Positions 36,591 through 49,200 of a stretch of 64,000 bases of DNA are shown here, piece by piece. The translations under genes were made by a program, and so were the position numbers. Every line of letters starts with the position of its first letter. The first letter of the stretch is position 1. Below the pieces are notes generated by a model. The model did not search any database. It had not been told where the DNA came from and saw only the letters and a program-made list of their open reading frames with translations. The DNA is from Branchiostoma floridae (lineage: Eukaryota; Chordata; Leptocardii; Amphioxiformes; Branchiostomatidae), in contig NC_049984.1 in assembly GCF_000003815.2 (NCBI RefSeq), positions 16,226,601 to 16,290,600 of the forward strand, written 5' to 3'.

Positions 36591-37930
36591 TGTTTTAAGT
36601 TGTGTAATTATCTTGTGGTCTGGTGCCCATGGTCATACGTCAATGATATATATGAATGATCATTGTATATTATTGCTCAACCGAGCAGTTAAAAACAAAG
36701 ACAAAAATGAATATCTTTATTGTATTATAGGTCTAATCTAACAAAAACGTTCGACTTCTCGCATCTGTTTAATGTTAAGTATGTAGGACTATATGGGTTT
36801 AGCAATATCGGTTTGTCAAAACGCATGAGGGATATCAACTTTTAGTGCTACTCACATTTCTTAAGTGGGGGGATCTACTTTCTACGTAGCTACGTCCTGT
36901 GTGGATTTGTAACGTGAGTTGCACTGAGAACTAATTGTCGGATGAAGTACTGTTAGCCGTCTATAGGGGGCGCTTTAGTACCGTACAGTTGGTAGTCAAG
37001 TCGAGCCCGATTACAATGTTGGATGGCATCTCAACATGACAAGTTATACTCTTGCATCCACAGAGAGGAAAAAGGCATAGTAACTTTGGATACCAGGCAA
37101 CAATTTCTATCATTTTGATCAAACAAGGAACGAAAGGGGACTGTAACAAATTCCAAAATGAAAACAAGATACCACATTTGCCGGTTTGGTACGTACAGAG
37201 TAAATAATTTTATTCTTAAGCCATGCCATAAACATTTCACACAGGTTCGTATGGGTTGGGAGGAGGAGGGCAGGTTTGGACAAATTGCAGCAGTTTCCTT
37301 TATATTCCAGTAGACATGAAAAGATCGAAGAGTCATGTAAAGTAAGCAACGACGTAAAACGCGAGGTTATAGCCCCTTGTATTGCGCATGCCGATCATTA
37401 AAAACAGTCACCATTTCCAAAAAGGCTGCCCAGGATAAGACACAGTTTTAGGGGCAGTACCTCTGGGTCTCTTGTAATTAACATTCTGTCACACTTAATT
37501 AACCAATTATGTCTGATTGATAATCTCTTAAATGGATACATTCAGTTGGCTCAATTTTTCTTCGTCCAAGGGTCCCCCAAAATTAACGTCTATCCTCGGT
37601 AGTGAAGATAGTTAAGACGTTGCAATTTGACCTGATCCAAATATTTATTGATTTCCTCGATCAATACTGTCTTGTACTGGTAGATATGAAATTGTTGCAC
37701 TATATGCATACAAAAAGACTTCCCTATATATTTGGAGACCATTACAAAGTTTTTTATGAGTTGCAATCCCCCAAGTACTGAAAATCTGCTAATATTTATA
37801 GCTTCGATGGCATTTTAGGTATCCTAGTCACAATGTTTTCATTACAACTGTTGCTATGGAAAATTTGATTTGTTTGATTCTATTCCGGAAGTGTTTGTTG
37901 CTATAACTGATCTTTTTCAACAAGGCAGTG
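36591..37930. other. Intergenic between convergent genes, no gene seen
   Basis: AT-rich with only short frames and no repeat family recognised. Confidence 0.4.
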
Positions 37931-37936
37931 TATGTT

Positions 37937-38250
37937 TGTTTGTGTGTGTGTGTGTGTATGTGTGTGTGTGTGTGTGTGTGCTTGTGCGTATCTGTATGTG
38001 TGTGTGTTTATATTTGTGTGTGTGTATGAGTGTACATGTGTGTCTATGTGTGTGTGGGTATGTGTGTGTGTGTGTGTGTGTGTGTGGGTGTGCGTTCGAG
38101 ATTTTATTGTTCCGGATATGTCATGACAACATAACTTTAGAACCTCTGTATGAACCTCTTGTGATGATATTTGGTATGTGAATATTGGTTGGGTCAACGA
38201 AGGTCAAGGTCAATTTTGGTCCCTCTGGTGTTTTACCTTGTTTTGAATGT
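37937..38250 (+). repeat. (GT)n tract with related flank, copy 3
   Basis: GT-rich tract 37937-38090 followed by 'cataac...', 'gatatttggtatgtgaatattggttggg' and 'aaggtcaaggtcaattttgg'. The order of motifs is loosely like the flanks at 20803 and 22380, but it is more diverged. Confidence 0.5.
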
Positions 38251-38479
38251 TTTTGAGCATGCCACGATCAAAATTTTGTTTCAACTTTGCTAACACGAAT
38301 GTTAGAATGGTGGGGTCTATGATCACAATACTTCATCTAATCTACCCGAATTATAAATGAGTATGTCTGTATTCGGAAAATGTGTCGATGATAAAGTTTG
38401 CTATCATGGTATTTATCGTCAACTATCATTACAGAAGAATTACAGTTTCTTGTATATAAAAAGGCAGTTCGAGACAATT

Positions 38480-40089
38480 CTTCTTCATTTAACATATTTA
38501 TTTTGTTCATTCTTTCAGACTAATATACAAAAGTGAGATACAAATCTTAAAAATATTTTCTTCGGCAAGATGTGCAAGTTTACCATTCAACAACGCCGAC
38601 GAACGCGTTCACACAATAAATAACTCCCTGTTCTTTCCGGGAAAATATTAACTATTTCCGGGAATAGGGGTGCTTACAAACGGACATGGCTTATAATGCG
38701 TGGTCATGGACAGGTCTGAATATCGTATCATTACAGAGTCATAACATTCTTTGACAAGTAAATGTTATATCGACTATGTTTACTGCAAAGCATGAATTAT
38801 CACACACAATGTTAGTGTAATTGTTTGCTTGTTTTACTTGCTAGTGGTCCAAATTGTTCGAGTTCGGAATGTCACATCTGAAGGGTAGTCAGCTGACATC
38901 TACACCACGTTCTGATTGGTTACTTTCCCTTATGTATTGCACATGCGCACATGCGTAAAGGTGTCTCTCACATAGAAACATAAAACATCGATATGACAAT
39001 ATGTCATGAAATCATATTTCGTGACACCTGTATGCAGCAAAAGATATACAAACATTGCTCAAAAAAGCTTAATAATCTCAAAGAAATCATATCATTTCAA
39101 AACAATAAAACTCGATCATCCGTATCAATCATTGCTAAAACCGTTCGGGAGATGTGATAGTGTATAGTATGCCTCCCATAAGTGCACGACATAGTTGCTT
39201 GCTTCCTGTTCAATTAGAGCTTCGTTTGTAAGAGTTATAATCTGTCTTAAGGCACATCGGATTGGAAAAGTCGACTGCAAATTGTTGAAATTTCAACATC
39301 GGCATTTTAGCCAAGGAAATTCGTGATTACAAAACACGAAGATGCAAAGTATAGTGCACAATAAATTTTAGCTACTTCTCTAAAGAACCGCCACAGGATT
39401 GACCAATGGAAGTTTCTCTGCGTAACTCAGTTAAGAGAGAATCTTTTTTTCTGATATCCTGTGATGTTTTTCACTGATGGCGTCCAGTGACAAGGTGTAG
39501 AGTCTATATACCATTCAAAGTGCAAAATATACATTCAAGTACTTCATATACTTACATCCAACGACTCAAATGACTTCTAACAAAACTAACTACACGGTGA
39601 AGGATATGCATTGGTGTTTGGAGCATGTATACCGTCTCAGCGATGTAGTTCAAGCTTGCATAGAGGTAACGCTATCTACTTATAAAATATCAACATCATA
39701 ATAAAGTACAGCAAGTTCGAAAACTACAAGAAAGTGTCGGCTGTAGCTACAGCCGACTCCAACGCTGAATTTCCTTTCAATTCTGTTGGCTTAATTGCCG
39801 TAGACACGATTGTCAGTCACGCTATATATATCACACTATATATAATCATTCATTCTTACTCGCCAAGTGAGGAAGCTAGCTCAGCTTGCCTCTCGTATAC
39901 ACTACACTAATGATTGTCCTTACGATTCAATATCTACAAAAAGCACACTTTTGGTTACTCTCATTTGATTTGTCTCCAAGAGTGCTTTCAAGTGGGATAT
40001 GGTCTGACATCAATGGCTTTGAAGAAATATTGTTTGTCTGTTTTGTTTGTATATGACATAACACAATAAATTTGTAACACTATGGTTGC
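38480..40089 (-). other. Probable ESRP 3' UTR
   Basis: From the ESRP stop codon (40090) leftward on the minus strand, the first AATAAA I find is at 38497-38502, implying a 3' UTR of about 1.6 kb. No other gene or clear repeat lies within it. Confidence 0.4.
38497..38502 (-). terminator. Candidate polyadenylation signal AATAAA for ESRP
   Basis: Plus-strand TTTATT, first canonical signal downstream of the ESRP stop. Confidence 0.4.
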
Positions 40090-40266
40090 CTACAGTGCTG
40101 GGACCAGCTCCAAAGGCGCCAGTTCCACAGGCTGACTCCCCAAGAGTTGTCTGTTCTTCTCCAGTAGAGCCTTCTGCGCAAACTCGTGAGAGAGGAAGGT
40201 GATGATGGCCTCTCCGGTTGGTCGTCCCAGCACGTCAACAAGCATCTGCACATACTCAGGAGGCAC
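40090..40266 (-). CDS. ESRP: ESRP exon 14 (second half of RRM4, C-terminus)
   Basis: Acceptor TTAG at 40267-40270. Encodes residues 663-720, including [11 protein letters not shown] (RNP1-like) and QPVEL (last strand), ending in LVPAL and a TAG stop. Confidence 0.85.
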   Translation of the reverse strand: MPPEYVQMLVDVLGRPTGEAIITFLSHEFAQKALLEKNRQLLGSQPVELAPLELVPAL

Positions 40267-43200
40267 CTAAGGGGGTTTAAAGGAAACCGTAAAAAGTCAG
40301 CACCACACATAGATTATCCATAACAAGTAGCAAATTCTAATACCATGATCTCCCATCCCGACCCTTCTGTTCTTGGTCAACATTTCGTCTTTTTCAGCTT
40401 TTTCTTCCGATACAACAATGTGTAAACGATGACCAAAATGCACTCAATGAAAATTTTCATGATAGATAGCCCCACTCAACCCCCCAAGTATGGATTATAT
40501 CACTTATTGTTGCGAGCTGTTCGCAATCGACTTTGTGACGTCACCAAAATGGCGGAAGGGCGTGGATAAACTAAGGGACAGGAGTTTGTTCCGGTCTTGA
40601 CGAGATTGAATAGCTAATTCCCACTGACATTTCTATGTTACAAAGTCCAATAGCATCTTGTCAGTTGGATAAATGATGGATTTCCTAATACCAGAACATT
40701 TGTCTCTTTCACAAACGCACGAAAGGGTCCAGACAAGTCGAACTGCTCCTGGCAATTCAATTACAATCTTTCAGGTACACTCTTCGGAACACTTTTAATG
40801 GTTACTTTCTACCGTCCTCCTTGAAGCTTATTTTTACAACATGACATTTTTTTACCTTTATGAAGGCCAACAATGTCGTTTCCATGAAAATATAGTAGTA
40901 GATATTGCTACAAGCAAACGTAAGGATAGGGATGCGAGAACACTGCACGCAAGGGATAGAGGGTTAGTGCGAGGGGTAGGCCGGTGCTCAATGTTAATGA
41001 AACTCCGTATACTTACCAACCTGATAACCTCCGAAGAAGTTGACTACGTCAGGGACTCCTGCGTTGTACGGTATCCCTCGCATGCGTAGGACCGGTGAAG
41101 GTGGCGGGTAATAGCCCACGCTGGTTGGTGAGACGGGCGGGCTGGGGAAGTAGTACTGCGGGTACATGGCGGGAGGGTAGCCTGCTGCCGCCGCCGCTGC
41201 TGCTGCCGCCGCTGCCGCCGAGGTGTAGTAGGGTGAGGTGGCAGCGGCCGGGCTCGGGATCCCCCGCGGGCTCTGCATCATCCCCTGCGGTAGGATGGAC
41301 ATCTGAGGCACCTGGACCTGCGGTGGGTACCCCGGGTACTGGTACTGGTTCGCCGCTGCCACCGCGGCTGCTGCCGCCGCTGCTGCCGGGCCGGATGCCG
41401 TGGCTGTAATGACAAAAACATAGAGAACTCGATTGAGAAACAGGCGGCTAAAACATTGGCCCAATGTGCACACAACTCTGTAAAATGTGGACACCTATAA
41501 AGCGGTGATAAACTAAAGGGAAAGCACTGTGAAATACCATATAGACTTTGGCACCATGAAAGCAAAGATACATACATATGTGGTTATGTTAACGATTGCC
41601 TTCACAAGCTTCTGGTCAGTGGCTATTCACTGCACTACCCGGGCACCAGGCTAACCAGGGTCACTGTTTCGGTTTTCTTTTTCTTTTTACTTTCTGTAGC
41701 AAATAATGCATTACACAGCTGACCCAACAAACAGCCTGGTAGCCCGAACAGCCCATGCCCTACATTAAATGAAGCAAGCAATGAGAGAAGTGGATCAGGA
41801 TTGGCCAATCCCGTGCTGTTAACCACCAATCAAAATCCGTCTCCGTGCTGAGTGAACAACCAACCAACAATTCCCGGCATTCCACAGTCCACTCTTTTTT
41901 TAGAGTGCAGTTTCACTGCAACCGTAACTCCCATCATCCCCCATCCCTACTGGCCAATAACTCACACCTCATTGGTCAGATCTTTCTCCGTGCTACCAAT
42001 GAAGGCTGCCGTAACATCAGAGGGTGTCAATATGTCTTACACAGTCTCAGGGTGCTTCGAGCTATCGTATTGCGGAGGAGAAAACGGCCCAAAGGCCCCA
42101 AAGAACTGTAAACAAAGTGTGGTGGTAGCAACATCATGTCATTTTTTTGCGTGGTAAATCGTCCCCCGATGAACAGCAACAGCATGCGCCTCCTTCACAC
42201 CCCAAGCCGGTGACACAAACAGTCTACTACACTCAAGCCTTAGGTCTTATCACCCGCTGAACAAACAGTATGACCATGTCATGCCTTGACCACCAAAATG
42301 ATAATATAGTACCTCCCTTGCACCACATAACAGTCCCCACAAAAAAACCAATGGTCAAGACCGACATACATACAGACAGCACATACCACTGATACCATTC
42401 CTCACATTGCTGCTTTGCCGTAGCTTAAAGCTTTCAACATTGAGCATGCAGCTTCCATTTGCATTTGGACACTGGCAGTGTTACCCTGCCCCTATGGAAA
42501 TGAAACAATAAGTACAGTTTTAAAATCATATGATGAGAAACGGACCCGTCATTTGCTGGCCTAGGTAGTCACACATTTGGGCATCGAGTAGGACTGGTGC
42601 TTCTGCCGCATACACGTTAGCTGTACGGTGTGAAAATAAGAAATTAAAACATCTTCAAGCAGGCAGTTGCCGCAACACTCTTCAACATGGCGACACTGGT
42701 CAGATCTTGCGTTGCGAGGATACTAGTAACGTTAGATACTAGCACACGTTCGCATGGATATGCTTTAAATTTAAATATGTTCTCAATAAGTTTGTGAACC
42801 GTGGTAGGATTATAATAGATATATATTTATTTGATACATTACAGGTGTTGGATAAGTTTGATAACAATGTTATCCACTACTAGATTTCTACGGATTATAA
42901 AAAGATTAATGCAAATATCAACCAACTTTCAGTTCATTTTCAGCCTTGCACGGTCTTACAATATCTGGGGCTTTATAATATTGATAAAAGATTGTGTATA
43001 TGCATAACGTTATATATATGTATGTATGTTTGCATGAGCATAGCATCCCATCACCAGCTCTATAGCGCTCACACAAGAAACAGCCGCCCACCACAAACAC
43101 AACTAAAGTTATGCCTAGATAAAAAGGTTATCGTTATTTGCTACTGAAATGACAGAATGAAGCTTTAAGGTTATGGTTAGTTGTTAAACTGCAAGAAAAA

Positions 43201-46200
43201 ATATTCCCTGTTAGTTAGTTGTTAACAGAGCAATTCTACAAAGCGCGCTCATGGGTTAGCTACAGAGGAAACGTATGTTAGTAAAACTACCACTACTAAT
43301 GAGGGAGTTTTGTCCAGTGTGCGACCCATGCCCAGTGCAGAAGCCTTGTTTTGTGCAGGTGGTACTTACGAGGCGAGACGATGCCGTTCTTGTTCAACTG
43401 ACCCCCCATCAGGACGAAGTTCATCTCGTCTCCAGAGCACTGGAAGACTTCGATGTAGCGGTCGCCCATGTACTGGCGGTGACACTTCTCGGCGGCCTGT
43501 CGGGCGGCCTCAGGGGAGTACATCTGGATAAAGCAGTCGCCGGATGGCTTGCCCTGGAAAATACAGCGTCTTGTTGAATATGGATGGTTCACGCTCAAAG
43601 ATGCTCACCTTTCTTTGCAACTTGTTCAAAGGAATTCAATATATTGCATTGTTGATAGATACATGAGATTATGATAACTAGAGGAGAACAAATATAGCAG
43701 AGAATGTTTAGACATTATAACCAGTAGTACATACGATACACTAAACTCAGCATGTTGATATGCCCATGTACCTCTTAGTAACTCCATTTGTATCCACTTG
43801 GTTGCATGTATGTACAGATGTAGACCACCTTACGAAAGTCGCTTTTGTTGTTTCAGTTAAGATTACTGTATACAGACACACATGAAGATATATGTACCAC
43901 CAGCATGGCTGTTTGAAGACATCGATGTCGGCATTTGAAGCGAAATTTGAAGAGGAATAATCTTTAACCACGAAAGGATAGAATAATACAAATTCATCTC
44001 CAGTATACTTCATTTTTATGAGAATGAACCGTTCAATAGGAGAGTTGGTGGAAGTCAACCTGGTTCTTTTCGATTTGGATTAGAAATGATACCGGCAACT
44101 TTTTATCCTATTAATCTTTCAATAATATATGAAGCTGGCCTATCTCGCCGAGATAAAAGTATACCGACGAAAGTATACCTATCCGTTCCGAACAAAGCCA
44201 TAAAGGTAAGCGTACGAATATCATATGCTGTATTGCCGCGGGGCATAGTGTAGGACAAGATAATTACCGATGAGTTGAGCACCATATGGATGCCGTGGTC
44301 CCGGACATAGACGGCGTATTCTCCAAGGAAGGCTAACACGTCATCATGGGTCGCTTGGTAGGGAAGTCCGCGCATGCGCACGCAGTCGCGGATGGACCCA
44401 CACGTGATGGCCTGCTGAGGCAGCATGGGAATCATGGTGGGAGTGGTGTGGATGAGGGGACACTGCTGGTAACGGTTCCACACCTATGGACAAAAACATA
44501 GAACATTGTCAACGTAGGGCAAAGAACAGTTTCTTCAAATGAATCCAACGTATCAAATTGTTTTTGCTCATGTACACGTCTCGTTAGCAATGTCTCCCAG
44601 TTCAATCATGGGCATTGCATCTCGGTTGGGGCTGCACCTGTCTTTCGGAAGGGACGTTAAATAGGGGTCGCGTGTAAAAAGTGTTGCCTCGATCGATAAC
44701 GTTGAAGGTGAAGGGCTCGCAACCCCTCCATGTAAAAGCATACTCTGCTACTGAAACATGTTAACAACAAGGAAACTTGCTGGCCTTAGGTGCCACTAAG
44801 CACTTCAGGGGTGTGAATGAAGGAACGAACACGTCCGTAGTATTCGAAATTTCTTTGCCCATAACTGTCTGTCGTACGAATTAGATACTCATGTTTGAGT
44901 GAGTATGGCATCTCTAATGACCTTGTAGTGACAAAGAACAACAAAGCATGTACAGACAACACTGCCTTACACAAATATAGGCCCTGAAATAAAATCCCTC
45001 ACCGGTTCGCAAAAGAATATTGGACGGGGAAGGACGGAATATTCCTATACAAATAACAGCTGTTTGGCAAGCTAACGGAATTCTATATCGTGGTTTAGCA
45101 CATCCTGGTTCGGCACGCTATTATATACGTTTGAGCAGCTACGCCTAGTTCGGGCCTGGCGAATACAATCATGGTTGTCTGAACATCTGTGGTAAAACGT
45201 TAAACTCGTACTAACATTCTATACTGATACTTATATAGTATGTGAACTCAAAAACTTTGTTGTTTTGTTGCGTACCTGTAATTTGATTTTATTAGTTTTT
45301 TTATGTAAATTAATTTTTGCAGGTATATTACATGCCCCAACATTCGGTGAATATTCAGTTTTCTATAAGTCATTTTCCACAAAACGTGCGAATGTAAGGT
45401 ATGTAAGGAATATGACTGAAGCGGACCGATGTAAAATAGTAGCTTTTGCTTCCAATTTCCAAAATCATTTGCCGATAAATAAGAATGCCAACTAAAGGAA
45501 AAGATCTTTGCTTACGTCACCATACCTCCATTACTTATAGTACCAGCTACTGTTTTTACAGTATTTTGTCCAAAGTTTAGAAAAATAAACAAAACGCAAA
45601 CGACAAACGGTGTTATACTTTAGAGCTGCCTCTTGCACACCTGGTAACGTCACAATAGCGGTCGATCTTGCCTGGGCTGTCAGTTTGAATTACCTAAAGG
45701 CCGCGACAATAGACCGTGTTCTCTACACGTCAAAGGGGGGCCGAAAAAGGGCAGGTTCAACTCCACCGACATAACAAAGATCGGAACAACAAAAAATAAA
45801 CAACCGGAAAAACACTACATTGTAAACATGGGAAGGTTTCATGGCACGATCATTGCGAATATTGATTGTGGACATAAATACTTCATGGATTCTAAACGGC
45901 CAATTACCCTTACATGCACGGAGAATAGAGCTGGGTTGTCTATTGTGTGTGAATGCGGGCTAATTACACCAAGCACTTAACAGAGATAGACAGAAAGCTA
46001 CCCTTCCACCTAAACCAGTAACTAAAGATGCCGTTCCTTTGGTACAAAATTGTACCTCGGGTGATGAAATATATATACAGGTATAAATAGAGGGTGATGA
46101 AATTTTTATCTCGGCTATGTTCACTGCCACGAAACGAACTTCGCCATTTTCGTAACCTTAGGTGGGTTGTTTCAAGTGCTGCTCTGGTATACTATGAAGT

Positions 46201-49200
46201 CTTTAACGTCAATGCTTTACAAAGAGTAGTTGGAAATAACTCCACCTTGTCTGTTTCACTAGAATTACACGTGTAAAAGCCGTCAAGACACGCATCTCCC
46301 TAATTGCGAACATCACATCGAATCAGCGGAGGTCGTATATCCATTCTGGTAACAATGGCACACCTCGGGCCCGAGTAGACCTTTTGGGTCAAACCATCAG
46401 TTCGTGTCGTGACAATATGTCTGAAACGGTGTTTGTCTTGGACCGGGAAAACGTTTTGAACAGTTCCCAGAGGCCTATAGAGAAGATGGTGTTGTTTAAG
46501 CTAGTAAAAGAAGGCAGTGGCTCGGTTGATATTTCATTTTGTGACCAAAAAGGGGGTGATTTCAAAAGCTATACTTAAAAAAATATCTCGTCGAAAAATA
46601 CCACAATAATTTTTCCCTATCTACAGATGTTCTGAATCTATATAACAAGCGGAGACGAACTTCTTTTCCTGAAATTTCTCAATAACAGAACCCCCAATAT
46701 CTCTATCTCAAATGTAGTCTTTGTAGGACTAATAATTTTACAACAAAAACAGTTGTTGTGTAGATAATCTTGCTCTAACTGTGTGGGAAACCCGCACCGA
46801 TAGCCATTTTTTTCAACCCGCGGTAAACCCTCGCCCTTGTACTCCGTGCACCGGGGATTACGACAAAGGGAATCGGGTCCTCACCTGCTGTACCTCCGCC
46901 GCCGTGCTCCTGAACAACTCGATGTACCGCTTGCCCAGGGACTCCTTGTGCTTGGCTAGCGCGAGCTGAGCGTAAGCTTCGGTCTCGAACAACACGAAAG
47001 CGTCTCCCGTCGACCGTCCGTTGGCGTACCTCACGAACAAGATCCCCTTTTCTCCACCGGCAACTGGGCAGCTCTGGCCGAAGAAATTCAACTACAGGAA
47101 ACACACACAAACACAGTTACTCACACGTAGTGTTGGTACACTGTAATGATATCGACTGGACGTGTTTGCGTTTATATTGATCCACAACCTGTCGTTATGA
47201 CATTTCCACGCTCCTGATTGGTCCGGGCAGAATTTGAATCTTCGAAAGGTTAAATGACGCTAATTTTCCGTGAGAGGGGTAATGACGACGGTTGTGAGGA
47301 AGAAGAGAGGGAGGTCACGTGATGACCCCCGCTCGTTTATCATCATTGAGACCCATTCAATTATTGACACAGGGACACAATGCGCGTGTGCATCATTTAG
47401 CAAACTAATCTATAGTCTTTTTCGAGCATGTTTCGAGAAAATTTATCCCTTCAATCTTACTGTAGATTATCTCATTTTCATCGCCTCTTATGTTGTTGTT
47501 TCTCGTATTTTGTGCGATTTTATTATTCTTTTTTTTTTTTCAATTTGAAAGATGTAGATGTAGAGAATGTATTCTATATAACGCAGGGTAATTAATTGAC
47601 ACGCGAAGGAGAAATCTTCTTCACCTGTCACCAGGACATTTCGATCAATAAAATAACTCAGCAACTCAGGACGTTGGAATGTACAAAACCAATTTACAGT
47701 AATCAATATAAATTCATCTGTTTTATCTCACGGTGTCTAAACCATCTTCCTGGCATTTCTGGTAATTTTTCCTGGCATTTTCTCCTGGAATTTCAGGCGG
47801 AAATCTCTCTTTATCTACACTTTATCTATCTACATACATATTTAGCTTCGCTTCTGGATCAAAATAGAAACGTCGTTTTTACGCATTTACTTATGGATAT
47901 ACGGAGTATCTGTTATTGTTTTATACTTCGTATCATGAATCCAATGCAGTTTATATCATTTTCGTTAACGATTTCAATATCTCTACATTTCCATCCGGTG
48001 TTTTCCCTTGTGGATGTTGGATTTTTCTCTATTGTTCCGAAATTAAAAGGATTGGATGTCATTCTGTCAGGTGGGACATAGGGCCTCTGACAGACCCATT
48101 CAGGGGGGTACTCTGATTGATGTGTCAGAAAAGGTTAATCTGTTATTGCCCCTGCATGATATAGCACTACTGTTTTATTCTAAATCCTTCATAATTTCCC
48201 CAGGCCTTTAAACAAGAACAGGAGGTACGCGTGAGAAGTGTTATTAGCTTTCAAAATGTTCAACGAAAACAAAGACAATATATTGAATTTAGAAGTTCCA
48301 AACACAACTAAATCGACCACACAACAGCCAACGACACCTTGTTTTCTTGAAGAATGTTTTTCTTAAATAGACCGTTTCGTCTCTTTCAGCTGTCCGAATG
48401 TTCAACAAAAACATAACCAAAATGAAAATATTTCAAAATCAATTTCAAATTCTCAAAACACAACTAAATCCACTACCAACAAATTGTTTCTTAAATCTTG
48501 ACAAATTGTTTCTTAAATCGCACGACCACGCACTGTACATCAAAATCTCTTAACGATCGTACTCTTTAAATGTCAATGTAACAGAATGAATGAATGACTT
48601 AATCGTTAAACCACGCCTTTGTGAAGATGATACAAAAAGGATTGATCTATCGTGTGTTCTGTGAATAGATATACGGATGGCTTTCCTTCACTAAATGCGT
48701 CTAAAGGCTGGGTATAATCTAGCTTCATCTTATTCTTTGTTCCGAGATTTCATTCGCATGCAACATAGAATGAAATGCTGTCTGTCATTACTAAAATTCA
48801 TTACACAGAGGTGACCGGTGGAATTGGCAGAAGTTTGCATTTCTACACAGTTTTCATAAAGACCTTACATCTGAAGTTTCGACATATCAGAACACTTTCT
48901 TAGTTTCATCATATTTCCAATTTTCTGTTTGTTTTCAAGAATAATTATGTGAAGAAATCTTCTGATTTATACCATTCTCGACAAGTTTAATACTTCCCTT
49001 TTATCGCCTTGACTAAATTATTTTTATTACTTTATTAGGGCAATGACGACGGTAAAAAATTCCCTTAACTATATGTACCTTTGATTTGTCAGTTTTGTTA
49101 CTACCGACAAGTGTTGAAATATCATATCATATTGTTGCAATATGAATTTTAATAGATAAAGAAAGAAGTAGAAATCTCCACTTACAATATCAGCAGCAGT

